Origin: Haemonchus contortus
Lineage: Eukaryota; Nematoda; Chromadorea; Rhabditida; Trichostrongylidae
Direction: 5' to 3'
Assembly (NCBI GenBank): GCA_000469685.2
Contig: LS997565.1
Coordinates: forward strand, 16,767,293 to 16,831,292
Length of the DNA: 64,000 bases
The first letter of the stretch is position 1. Every line of letters starts with the position of its first letter. Positions 11,701 through 22,039 of the stretch are shown piece after piece. The notes beneath the pieces were generated by a model. The model was not told the DNA's origin and did no database searches. It worked only from the letters and a program-made list of their open reading frames with translations. The translations under genes and the position numbers were made by a program.

Positions 11701-14700
11701 TTCTACACAGAACTCATTCGGTCCTCCACCTTTGTGCCTAAATGCTCGATGCCGCCTTATGAAGAGCCTCCCGCTATCCTAAAGTCGGAAGTGGCAAACG
11801 CGATAAGAAGCATGAAGAAAGGAACAGCTCCAGGTTTGGACAATATCCCTGCGGATTTGCTCCGTTCTGGGAACACCGCTCTTCATACCCTTCTTGCAGA
11901 ACACTTTAACCACTACCTCAAGCTGAAAAGGATTCCACAGCAGTGGAAAGAATCAAAAACCATTCTTCTTTTCAAGTAAGGCCAGCGGGAAGACATCTCC
12001 AACTACCGTCGCATCAGCGTATTATCGGTGGTGTACAAGTCATTCACGAAAGTTCTGCTCAATCGCGTGGAACGCATATTGGACGAATACCAGCCAGTAG
12101 AGCAAACTGGATTCAGGAAAAACTTCTCGTTCATGGATAACATCCACGCAGTCTGTCAGCTTATTGAGAGAAGCCGAGAATATCGCCTTCCTTTGGCTGT
12201 TCTCTTCGTGAACTACAAGAAGGCGCTCGACTCGGTGGAGATCAACGCCGTCTTAAACGCTCTTGTGCAAGCTGGAGTTGATCCCGCTTACGTCCACCTG
12301 CTCGAACAGTGCCTTTCAAACACCTCAACATTCATCCAGCTGTTCGAGCGAAAGCTGAAGATTCCAGTCGGAAAGGGGGTGCGACAAGGAGATACCATAT
12401 CCCCAAAGCTTTTCACGGCTGCGTTACAATATGCGATGATGAACCTCGAGTGGGAAGAAAGAGGATATCCCGTTAATGGCAAAAAAGTCAATAACCTCCG
12501 CTTCACCTATGATATCGTCTTGATATCTAGCAGCACAGCTGAAATGGAAGAGATGGTCAACGAACTCAATGCGGTAAGCCGGCGGATAGGCTTGGAGATG
12601 AATATGTCCAAAACGCAATTAATGGTTAACAAGTGGTGCGATACAGGAACAGTAAGATTAGAAGGAAAAGCTCTGCAAAGAGTTGAATCCTACGTACATC
12701 TGGGAAGAGAGCTGAACATGACGAACAATATCGCTCCAGAACTAAATCGGAGAAGACGCCCTGCGTGGGCAGCTTTCGGTTCAATTCGTGAAGTGACAGA
12801 CCAGGCCAGCGATCCCGACCTCAAGGCATCGATATTCAGCGCCTCAGTACTGCCAGCGATGTGTTACGCGACTAAAACGTGGCCTGACAATAAAACAATC
12901 GCCAAAGCCATAATGACTTCTCATCACGCGTTGGAGAGAAGTTTTCTGAAAATCAGTCGACGACAACAGTGGCAACAAGGCTTGCGAAGTTCAGACTTAA
13001 AGGAGAGATCGCGCTTGAAAGACCCGCTTCAATACATGGCAAATTCGAAGCACCGCTGAGCCGGTCATCTACTTCGTCGAACTGATGACAGATGGAGCCT
13101 TCGAGTCCCAGAATGGCTTCCGAGAAATAAAAGAAGACCGTAAGGACGTCCGCCGACTCGGTGGGCCGATTGTTTTCCAAATATTTCAGAGAAAGCGGTC
13201 GACATTGGATGCAAGTCGCGAAAGATCGGGCGATGTGGAGGAGCTGTGGTCCCCGCTGAGAAGACCCTCTTGCCGAAGGACCATCAAAGTATCAAAGTAA
13301 GTAAGTAAGTATAGGGAGTCTAGAAATGAAAACCAATCGCACCACTAAAAGTAGGCAAGTCGCAAGCACCTTGAATGAGTCGTTTTAAGATGTTGAAGAA
13401 AATGGACAAAATTGGAGCTATTTTGATCTTACTTCGGAAATTTTCTCGATCAATCCAATTTTGGAATTATATTTACCAGAGAGATCAACCTCCCTATATC
13501 TTTTAAAGGCAGTGTTCACGAAAAAATTGTTTCGGAGATTTGCACATGGTTTGAATTCGAAGCCCCCTCTGATACCATTTGTGCAGGAATTAGGTCAGAA
13601 AACAGCTGGATAGGGCACGATAAGGCCAGGAACTTTGGGGGACGGGATGCCTCCGCCCCTCGCTAGGCTGGCTACGGGTTCGAATTTTCCTTCACCACTT
13701 TCGCATTGGAGCGAAGTTGGCGAAAAATCGATACGCAGGTTGGCAAATTGCCAGGAATGATCAGCTGGTCGACCGCCTCGCACAGGGGCTAGTATTCGGC
13801 TGTTATTTCTATTATTCGCGTATCGTTTGTTTTTTTTTGTTATTAATTTTTTACGGTATCATTCTTTAACTTTTCTCGTAAGTTTATTGAAGATTTTAAC
13901 ATATTTTGTGTAGATTATTGCATGCAAATGTTTTTTTTATTTCAGAAACTCCGTTAATTTCGATGTGTTGTCTGTATTGCGGACATTGCGTCGCGTTCGT
14001 GCATTTTCGCGCGAACACTCCCTAACCGTCGTTTTTTTAATGTGAAATACGTCCAACCCCCTTTCCAGCTCTTTTTTTGACCCTTTGTAATTATTTTTGT
14101 TCATCGTTTTTTGCGCTTGTTTCGTTGTTATCGCTTTATTCTAGAGTAGTCCTATCAATTCCCGTCAAAAAAGGGTACCCTAACTTTTTTCTAAACACTG
14201 CCTTTAAGCAAAGCACTGATGCCTTTTGAGAAGGCTGAACAGATGATCATGGAAAGGGACAACGTTTCGGGTGTAAGACCGATGTGCAACATGGAATGAA
14301 GCAAGTCCATTGGAACTTTGACATGTGTCTAAAGCGAAATTTCGACGTGCACTGTCCTCCTATGGAGGCCAAAAATATGGTTCCGGACGTCTTTCCCTCA
14401 AGGCTTTGGCCAAATAGTGGGCACCATAGGATTGTGGGACAGTCTGACTATCTAGTCTGCGTTTGGCAACTCAGAGTGGATAGGTCCCTTCAGCCTCTGT
14501 AAAATTTAGGAACGATGCTTGCGTCTCTTCGAAGGCTAGCATCTCTTGTAGTGAAACAATCCAACCGACCTGTTGTTGACCATTGATCGGTGAGCAGTGC
14601 TAGCAGTAATAGGTTGCTGATAATTTAAGCCGCCCCATCCGCGTTTTCGGGTGTTGTCCATTCACCGGCGGTAATGCTGCGGAGTCCTATGTGCGTGCCC

Positions 14701-17700
14701 TTGACTACTCATTTGCCAGGAGAATTTCCCAAAAATTTATCAACCTTGCTACCGTGCTCGTGTTGCTTGTGCAAATTTTCAATGCTTTGAATTTTTGGTC
14801 GCAGAACTTTCTTGTCAATCCCAGATGAACGTATGGGAACTCAGCTCAGTGAGTTACTCAAAGTCGGCTGTGAAGTGCTGTTTAACATTCTTGAAAGTGC
14901 TCTCAATAAAGAATGAGGATTTCGCTGAAAGACTACTTCGATCTACTGCGTAGGGTACTTCGTCTCGGCTCTCATGCTCGGAGGCTGGCTAAGACGATAG
15001 CTCATCTTGACAGGAAATCTTTTCGCGATGTAGATCGCAAGTTGTATTCCCCAAATACTTCTCTTTGAGCTTCCTTGAACCTGTAAACCAATATAACCCT
15101 TGCATATCACAAATCGAATATCCTGGAAAAAGGGGCTATTCCGTTGTCTCTCCTAATCCGTCAATGTCAGCAGATACGAAAAGTCCACTCAGATCTCCAT
15201 CAGCACAACAGAAAAGGACAAGAATCAGTGAGAAGAGCCTAGAGAATACCTAAACTAGTCTTGGTCGACCGCCCCTATCCGATGAGCATGGCTTCGCATC
15301 GGACTTACAGAATTCTATGTTATGGCCAAATATTTAGCTGGTGCCTTTTCCGGAACTTTTTCAAGCAAGTATCTTGAAGGACGAAGGAAAAAGTTTTTGA
15401 CGTTAAGCAAACCCGTCTGAGGGATCGCACCTCGCACTCAATTTTCATTCAGAATCGTAGTGGAGTAATAAGTGCGTATGTGGCCTATACAATGACTTGC
15501 GGTGGCCAGCCGATGTACAAGTCAACGCTTTTATCCTCTGGTAGGTATGGTAGGTACGAGTCTGGTAGGTACGAGTCTGGTATCAATTCACCGATCCCCG
15601 GAGGGATGGAAGGCTCGGTTGGCCTATGCGGGCATCGATTCGGGATTCGAGCTCCTGACCGTGCGTGTAATATAGTGCGCCACTTGCCACTACATCACCT
15701 AGGCGGAACGAAGTACGTTATTCCAATAAAAGAATGCTCTAGCTAGATAGGGTTTGCCGCATGTTTTCTTTCACCATAGCGATGTCTATAGGGCGCAGGA
15801 GGTTCAGAACCCTTTCGGATACGTATGATGGTATCCCAAGGATTGTGTGTGGATTGTGGAACGTGGATTGCGAGGATAACGCCTGCACTAGCAAAGGTGT
15901 TAGAGGATATCATATGGGAAAGGCTGAGCTACATCGATTCCGAGCGATCTCGGAAGAACAACACTGTTTCTTAAGCAGGTCTTCTATCGAGTTTGCTTGA
16001 TACTATGCGTGATTGAAATCATATTCTGAATAATGGTCCTTCTATGGAGATCGTTTTTGCTGCCTTTACCAAGGCATTTGAAAGAGTCTATCATCAGAAA
16101 TCTTAGGTCAAGATTCGTTACCTTAGCATTACTGAACAACTTTCCAAGTGACTGAAGTTGTATTTGCACGACAGACGTAAGTACCTTGTTGTTTTCTCAA
16201 CAGAGGTAGACCTAGCTGGAGCAGTCAGAGATGTTGCCCTTGTTGAGCGTGAAAATAGGATCAGGAATAAGTGTGCTTCCCATCGATGCAAGCCCGGTCA
16301 GATTAAACTGCGAACAATCATGCAGCATGTGCTATCTGCTTGCTCGATGGAGGTGTTATCGGTTGACTGTCGTTTGCGAATCGTGGCGTGTGTAACGGGA
16401 CTACCAATCTCCATTGTGAGTTTCCTTAAGAGGCGTATAGCGCTTACGGGAGTATCATTGAAAATGGTTAAGTACTAGGTGACGTTGCCCTTCCAGAGCC
16501 CCGATCTCGTGTTGGTAATGACCTTCTCGTATGATGGTATGAGGAAGAGATCAAGACAGAAACCTTGTGTCAGAACCCATAAAGTTTTACACATATGCCT
16601 CAGCGATATTTTTATCACAAAATTATTATGTCTTCTCCTTTGAGTAATATGATTGCAACAACTTTTGGTTCTATGAATGAAACAATTAAACAAGATTAAC
16701 AGAAAAACTCACTACGCGCCGATGCTTTTAGCTCGTTGAGTAGACCTGAGGCAATCATGGCCTTGGAGTCAGAGTATTCGTCAAACAATATCTGCAACGT
16801 GTGTTCATAAAACATGTATTAAAATGAAGTTTAAGTGGCATTAAGATTGGCTTGGTACCATTCGAGTTGTTGTAGCCCCCTACTTTTTAGGCAGCCGACT
16901 CAGTGGTACTGTGGTGATTTCAACACAACATGTTTTGCATAAATTATCGGAATGACTGAACACGAAGAAGGATGTTTCGGGAAACTCGATGAAGTTTTAA
17001 CCATGACCAGCGCAGCCGAGGAACTCAGTATTGTTCCGCTTGCAAGGAGCATCCCGAACCTTTGGTACTGCTACCAGAAGGAGAGGAGCTGGGGGACCAA
17101 GGTCAACAACACCAAATGCTGATCATTAAATTGTGCAGCAGGCGAAAAGAAGCCTAGGTCAATCAGCTCCCGTGATTGCAACGACATATGACAAGACTCA
17201 AAGGCAAGCTGTCCTACACTCTGCAGTGGAACACGACTGCGGTTGCTCGATCGGTGACGCTTTCTTCCACATCAGTCCATTCGCTTTGATCCAGACACCA
17301 CCTAGGGCTGCGTTCCGAGACCGTTCAGGGTGGTGCCTGGAGCATAGCGAGCGGACTAATGGGGAATGGAATCGCGTGTTTCTCGTGGGAACAGATTAGG
17401 TCTTAGCAGTAATCTGGATGCACCCTCATACAGCGAGAGATGGAAACTTAGAATGAAATATACAGGCACAGCGGTTTTGCCCATGGCACATGAAATTTGT
17501 TGGGCATAAATGGACAGGAATTCTGGTAGGTTACCATGTTGCTGTGCTTGAATTTCTACTCTGGCTACACACAATTTTAAAATCGAAGCCGCCCGCTGAA
17601 TACCCTGATGAAGGAATATACCTTTTTGATTACTTTGATCTGCCTTGCGTGGAAAACTTCTTCGAATGCAACTGTGCGATCATATGCCAAAGTACCAAGG

Positions 17701-20700
17701 TTGGTTACTATTGCTACCTGCAATAACATGCGTTTATACAAGGAGAATACGGTTCGCGTGATCCGTCACTCAAGGTAAATCTACTCTCACCTTGTTCCAT
17801 CCAAAGTGGCGCAAAAGTGCAGTGGTGGCTTCTGCTAAGGAGCTCGTTGTTCTTAACTGCAACACCAAAATACGTGATAGATAACATAATCAACACTTGC
17901 TAAAAAGTAAATGTGAATCTGCAAGCATGAGGGTTTTACAAATTAGGAAGTATTACAAAATCTGACTAGAATCATCATGGGTCACTGTGTCGAATTATTC
18001 GCTCTTCCGAGGTTCATTGACGAACACCTTTCACTGAACAACTCGGAAAAATGTTTAAATAGCCTGCTCCGATCAGAAACGTTTACCGATTCTGAGTATC
18101 ATCCAGTTACTATTTTCGTAGCTAAATAAAATTTTCTGCACATCAATTCCGTTTGACTACAAACCATCGTGAATGTTGGATTGCACCAATTTATGCTCTA
18201 ATGTTCACTTTGTTTGAGCCGTTTTAATCCTGGTCTTTACTATGTACATTTTATTTTGAAACAACCCATTTTTTTCTCCGATTGTTGTGAATAAAAATAG
18301 AATTTTTAATTCTTTGCCAAATTCAGAAGAAAAGATAAAGGTTGCTGCTACTTTTCAGAGCAAATTCAATAATCTCACCGAAACTCTGGCCAGCGTTGGA
18401 TACGCCTTCTTGTCCGATAGCGAGTTTGAAGCTGCCATGTAACCAACGATGGGTATATTCCAAATAGCTGCCATTCGTGCAACAGCGTCCATTTCTTAAC
18501 AGATAAAGTTCTGAGCCCTTTTGCGACAGAACGTTGTGACGCTACTGCAGTTACACGATGGGTTTAGTTTATTTGTAACAAAAACCATCCACTCACTCTA
18601 TCATTACGTTATTACTTCCCTATGGAAACCCTCGTATTTGCTACTATTCGGCCTACGGAGTCTATATAGGTAGGAAGGGGACAGGGAATCAATGAAAAGA
18701 AAGGCGCATCAAAATCACCAGATTAAACGAAATAATGCCGTCTAAGATTAAGACAACAGGAGGACGTGGTCGGCTAGGCAAACGTGGATGGTCCGAGAAT
18801 TCGACTCAGATAAGCAGCCAGCATCACTTACTACCCTTCGGCGGATTAAGCCTGAGCGAATAAAAGCCGATGATTCTTCGCAAATTGCCCATCTTGAGCA
18901 AAAAGGACAATATCTGACTCTCTGAACTCAAAGGAGCTTGGTGCCGCTGGATACGTCTTTCCGTTTACCGTACTCCTTGAACCTCAATGGTTCGTCAGAG
19001 AGGGTCTAACTGTAAATGACAGTTCCACTGTCGATAAAATTTTAATTATTTCGTACCACCTCACATCCGCAATCACAATCAGTCTCTAATCGTCAGCACG
19101 AATAATTCACGACTTCTTCTGGGAGCTCACACATATACTATAAAAAGTCACTAATTGTTATTTCTATTGTTACAGTAATCTCTGACATCTGGTGGCAATC
19201 CAGGACCAAACTCCAATTTCTACATGTCGTATTTGGCTTAACAGCTTTTTCGATATAATGTCCAGGATGGCTGCCAAACGTTTTACTTCATGATCCAAAA
19301 GTTACCATCGTAATCAAATACTAGTCAACGGTTGTAGCTGGTTTTTGCAAGCGAGAAATTCCACTTCAACACCATCCCTAGCTCATCTCGTTACGGATGA
19401 TTAGCCTTAAAGACAAGTTCACGATAATCTCAACGTACCCTTTTTTGATTGAATGGAGGAAGTTTGATGTAGGTGAGTACATCGGTAACGGAGAAAACGC
19501 AAAATTCCATCTACTCCAAGCTTTTAAGAAGTACTGGAAGTGGAGGTTGTAAGAGTTTACCGTGAGAGGAACTAAGAGTTTACCGTGAGAGGAATGGCAT
19601 GTAAGGGGTGTTTGGACGAGTTTTAATTTGCTCCTGTCGTGCACAGAGCTGACTACATCAGGCCATAACTGTCCAGAATTACCTTTTAATGTCACTATGG
19701 GTCATGACAAGTTGTTTGAACTTCCTACATTTGTCCCTTGTGTAATGGGCAGCCTCTACAAAGCCGTTGGAACTCGTCCACTAGAGGTGTGGCATACACA
19801 CGATATAATCTCTGGTCACCTGTTGTGTCCTATAAGGGGCATTTTTCGCACTCATAACGGCAGGTGTGGTATAAGGGAGAGCCTCGAATTCATACAATAT
19901 GGATGTCTCAGAAACCATTTTTACTGTGCCTTTAAGTGGAATAGCTTCCATTAAATACATTCCAATGATTCATTTGAAATAATTCAATTATTCTGAGATT
20001 TCCGACAATCAGTCAACATTAGATTTCAACATAGTTTCTAGCGGACTGTAAACAATCAAACACACTCGTTGACATTTCTATGCTGAGCACTTTTGAGACT
20101 GTTCGACATCAGTGAACCTTCCCTGTCCGTTTCTACGTTAGATTATCACTAAGTAATTCTTACCTGCATCGCAGTAAGGGCCAATGAAAACTTTGACTTT
20201 CTGCAGATGATACATGTCAGCGGCCACGGCGACACCTTCATACGATTCGCCACATCCATTTTGTGACACAAGCCTGATTGCACAACTTTGGAACAGGGAC
20301 ACATACGTCATAATTCACTCACTCGACATCAAAATTATCGTCAAGAATTCCTTCATTACGGAGCGATCTCCTAGATAGTTCCAGAACTACAGCGTCGTTG
20401 CGAAGGGCGTTCAATGCTCCGATGTGTCCAACTTTTATACGAATACGTCCTGAAAAGTAGTAGTAAATAAGGATCTCATGGAGTTTCCTGAAAGGCCTGT
20501 GAGTGAGGAAAAAATGTGAGAACTAGTGCTGGTTTGACCACATTATTTGTTAGCTATCTAGCCACAAATTTCCAATCTATGTCAAAGAAATTTGTGTGAC
20601 ATTTGCATAGGTCTTGTTGGATACGACCAACCGTACCGAGCCCTCTGTGGAACCGCGACTGTTCTGCTACAGCAGCAATGGGATAATGTCTATGGCGAAT

Positions 20701-22039
20701 GGCGCTTTCTGATAACTCGTAAATATAAGTTGATTTCAAGATAGTACTATCCTGCAATTTTTTGGCAGGTCCTTCCAGTGGCTTTCCCTGGATATACGTT
20801 TGTACCTCTTGTAGCCTCTTATCCTGCTCATTCGATACTACATACTTCGTGAGTTCTCGTAGACGATGATGATACCCCCCCCCCCCCAGCTTCTTCTAAA
20901 CAGTTGTTTCCGAGGCGGAGAAGTGGAGTGGAGTGGAGTGGAGTGGAGTGGAGTGGGATCTATGTCTTCAGATCACGTCTCATCAGCAATAAATCTATCC
21001 TCTACCATTAATTTCGAACAAAAGCAGATCATTCACAATCTCCGACTAAAGTTTCAAATTCCCTTCACAACTGTTAGGCGAAATCAAATGTGCAATCTAT
21101 CTACTTCATTCTCAATTTTGTTTCAAAGATTGCTCACTCCTAGCTGAGCACTCAGCAGCATCTTCGAAGGCGAAGAAGAAGATGACTAACGAATTCTGCT
21201 CTATTATTTTCGACAGCCACTTCCACCTGTCTATCTACCATCACAGGCAGTATAGATAAGCCGTAAGCCTTCCTATTCGACGAAAATTTGTAAGCAGACG
21301 CTCCCGCTGAGTTTAAACCAAATAATCTGAATAGCCTCTAGGCAATTACGCAAATGCTGGCTTCACTGCTTACGTACTGCTTACATGGTACGTGCTGAAA
21401 GCGGGTTAACGATTTCATGGCAAAAGACTAGATGTAAGAATGGTAAAAGAGCGGAGGCGTCGGCGATATTGGGAAAATCGCCCAACTTGCCTGCTGCCTC
21501 TGCTTTACACCACCTACACAGGGGTTGTTTCCAAGAGGATTGACCTAGCCTAGATGAATAAGAGCTATGTGAGTCACACGTTTCAGTGAACCTTGCGAAA
21601 GGAGAAGATCCCCCTATAGGCGTCCCTTTTTAGCATGGTGAGGATTGCGTCAACAAACCAGACGGAGGGAACCCACGTGCCGTAGGCGGAGCTTTCTCAA
21701 AATGGGCGGTACTCTTCAGACGTATTCATAACTCGATTCATTTAAAGCGCAGAGGCCAGGAAAAAAATGGCTTCACATATTACAGTGTGGCTAACATTGC
21801 CGTTGTCCGATACTATGTAATAGAAACCTTGCATTTAATAGCGCATTTAAAAAGTATCAAGATGATTCGTTAGGAAACCGACCTTTACTATCTAAGAGGG
21901 CGCTGATATCGTCAGCATCACCCTGATATGCAGTTGATGGCTTTTCAATGGTATTGCCATTGGCGTCCGTCTGATGAATTTCTTCCCCATCAGCTGCTAC
22001 ACCTTTCACGGTCAACAGTATCAGTACGAATATCCGCAT
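5749..22039 (-). CDS. Receptor-type guanylate cyclase (GCY family), 3'-incomplete in this window
   Basis: Single-pass receptor that would make cGMP on ligand binding at the plasma membrane. Minus-strand exons: 22039-21883, 20449-20323, 20273-20164, 18494-18379, 17856-17791, 17717-17622, 16791-16713, 9923-9766, 9408-9316, 8898-8751, 8632-8526, 8293-8213, 8110-7932, 7848-7764, 5806-5749. Boundaries are GT-AG and the first 14 exons keep one frame (534 codons). Signal peptide MRIFVLILLTVKGVAADG; ANF-receptor ectodomain with IKVGHIGALNAL, SQNGCGESYEGVAVAADMYH, VFIGPYCDAEMD, PIVGYMAASNSLSDK, TALLRHFGWNKVAIVTN and GVVTMDDRAERAPLYRGFF; juxtamembrane PSCGFRGERC; transmembrane segment at about residues 480-506; then KLPFRVYRDDMQFIDEEQLK. 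The exon at 5806-5749 reads YPQRRPIAFNRADKALLAN, like the start of the kinase-homology domain. It is one base out of phase with the exon at 7848-7764, so at least one exon between them was not found. The cyclase domain lies outside the window, was not recognised, or is lost. The family call is firm; the orthologue within the GCY family is not. Confidence 0.85.
5948..6172. repeat. TG/TATG-rich microsatellite
   Basis: A run of TGTG, TATG and GTATGT units, including about a dozen consecutive TATG/GTAT units near 6102-6145. On both strands it produces spurious Cys/Val/Met- or His/Thr-rich open frames that are not genes. It abuts the module repeat at 6173, the same arrangement seen at 31485 and 52505. 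Confidence 0.95.
6173..6470 (-). repeat. Copy of the ~120-bp module repeat (reverse orientation)
   Basis: The reverse complement resembles the modules at 30950-31485: a CGGAGT-type start, a CCATxxTGTTCCCATxCTG core, then ACTCC...AAATTTGAACGCTC, and the end GACAGGAGTTATGAATTCCCGG adjoining the microsatellite. Two to three degenerate modules are present. There is no coding potential. Confidence 0.65.
10178..10189. repeat. Target-site duplication, left copy (RTE insertion)
   Basis: TATAGGGAGTCT occurs here and again at 13310-13321, exactly flanking the LINE. The right copy directly follows the AAGT-repeat tail of the element. The pair dates the 3120-bp block as one retrotransposition event. Confidence 0.85.
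10505..11320 (+). pseudogene. RTE endonuclease domain (exonuclease-endonuclease-phosphatase fold)
   Basis: Visible endonuclease motifs in order: SYNCRT near the start, IALQEMKGR (metal-binding Glu), VINAYAPT, VVGDFNAVVG (Asp/Asn pair), RRWTWESPNG in degenerate form, EMDHILTNRRW, and TGTDHRLVRAKI (catalytic Asp-His). The domain itself looks intact and was probably the last part to decay. The frame then runs off: the continuation into the RT (from about 11320-11359) is in another frame, so one indel lies near 11230-11350. It would have nicked target DNA to prime reverse transcription. Confidence 0.85.
11359..13059 (+). pseudogene. RTE reverse transcriptase, catalytically dead
   Basis: One frame from 11359 to 13059, broken by an in-frame TAA at 11977-11979. 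Motifs: KKGTAPGLDNIPADLL, DISNYRRISVLSVVYK, EQTGFRKNFSFMDNI, then LAVLFVNYKKALDSVE (motif A, catalytic Asp replaced by Asn), VGKGVRQGDTISPKLF (motif B), and LRFTYDIVLISSS (motif C, the usual Ala-Asp-Asp altered to Thr-Tyr-Asp). Both metal-binding Asp sites are therefore changed. The C-terminal region ends at a TGA (13057-13059) where a Trp is expected before AGHLLRRTDD, which reads on out to about 13130. The copy is dead for at least four independent reasons. Confidence 0.85.
13310..13321. repeat. Target-site duplication, right copy (RTE insertion)
   Basis: Identical 12-mer TATAGGGAGTCT, immediately after the AAGT tail of the element. It pairs with 10178-10189. Confidence 0.85.
13503..14207. 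mobile_element. MITE with AGGCAGTGTT terminal inverted repeats and TTAA ends
   Basis: The left end reads TTAA-AGGCAGTGTTCAC and the right end is the inverse, AAACACTGCCT-TTAA. About 175 bp at the right end (14030-14207) matches, in reverse complement, the left 175 bp of the MITE at 29274, including the GGGTACCCT and CCAACCCCCTTTCCAGCTC segments, so the two belong to one family. No transposase is encoded. TTAA could be a target-site duplication, as for piggyBac-type elements, or part of the terminal repeat. It lies in the guanylate cyclase intron, next to the RTE insertion. Confidence 0.7.
14208..15409. other. Intronic DNA without recognised features
   Basis: Part of the large guanylate cyclase intron between the MITE and the first SINE. 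Short open frames (for example 14284-14502 and 15065-15253, plus) show no family motifs. I see no direct or inverted repeats. Confidence 0.4.
15410..15708 (-). mobile_element. tRNA-derived SINE, copy 1
   Basis: On the minus strand the head (15708 downward) reads GGTGATGTAGTGGCAAGTGGCGC, an A-box-like sequence. About 40 bp on comes a B-box-like GAGCTCGAATCCCG. The body continues with the conserved block containing GACTTGTACATCGG..., then GCCACATACGCAC and a tail with CGATTCTGAATG and CAGACGGG. The same body recurs at 32030-32296, 51016-51300 and 55620-56045. It retains a pol III promoter-like head, and divergence marks it as old. Confidence 0.7.
15900..16220 (+). mobile_element. CR1-like LINE reverse transcriptase relic
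   Basis: In one frame (with stops) the plus strand reads SEEQHCFLSRSS, then RDxNHILNNGPSMEIVFAAF, TKAFERVYHQKS, VKIRYLSITEQLSK and LYLHDRRKYLVVFS. This is the order of RT motifs 2a-A in CR1/Jockey-type LINEs ('EQHGFL', 'D..FFDF.KAFD.V.H..L..KL...GI...L..W...YL..R'). The catalytic Asp of motif A is already lost. It is separate from the RTE element and is a short truncated fragment. Confidence 0.6.
20922..20957. repeat. (GTGGA)n pentanucleotide repeat
   Basis: Seven near-perfect GTGGA units, about 35 bp after a poly-C run (about 20875-20888). It lies in the first intron of the guanylate cyclase. Confidence 0.95.
21970..22039 (-). other. Signal peptide region of the guanylate cyclase
   Basis: The first codons encode a basic residue, a hydrophobic core (FVLILLTV) and a small-residue cleavage region (GVAADG). 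A hydrophilic pro-region (EEIHQTDANGNT...) follows before the ligand-binding fold starts in exon 2. Exon 1 ends in phase 1, and exon 2 supplies the two bases completing Gly, so the join is well supported. No upstream methionine in frame was needed. Confidence 0.7.

Larger units (their letters stand above)
10190..13309 (+). mobile_element. Full-length RTE-clade non-LTR retrotransposon, inactivated
   Basis: A 3120-bp insertion framed by a 12-bp target-site duplication and ending in a short tandem-repeat tail (AAGTAAGTAAGTAAG). It encodes an apurinic-type endonuclease followed by a reverse transcriptase, the RTE layout, and its length is as expected for nematode RTE elements. A short upstream frame (10223-10456) may be the small first ORF. 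It lies in the large guanylate cyclase intron, antisense to that gene, so the host gene can splice it out. Coding damage: a frameshift after the endonuclease, in-frame stops at 11977-11979 and 13057-13059, and changed RT catalytic residues. Confidence 0.9.

Noticed and set aside
15761..16000. 79-codon ORF as a gene
   Set aside because: Its end (SEEQHCFLSRSS) aligns in pattern with a LINE reverse transcriptase, so it is relic sequence.
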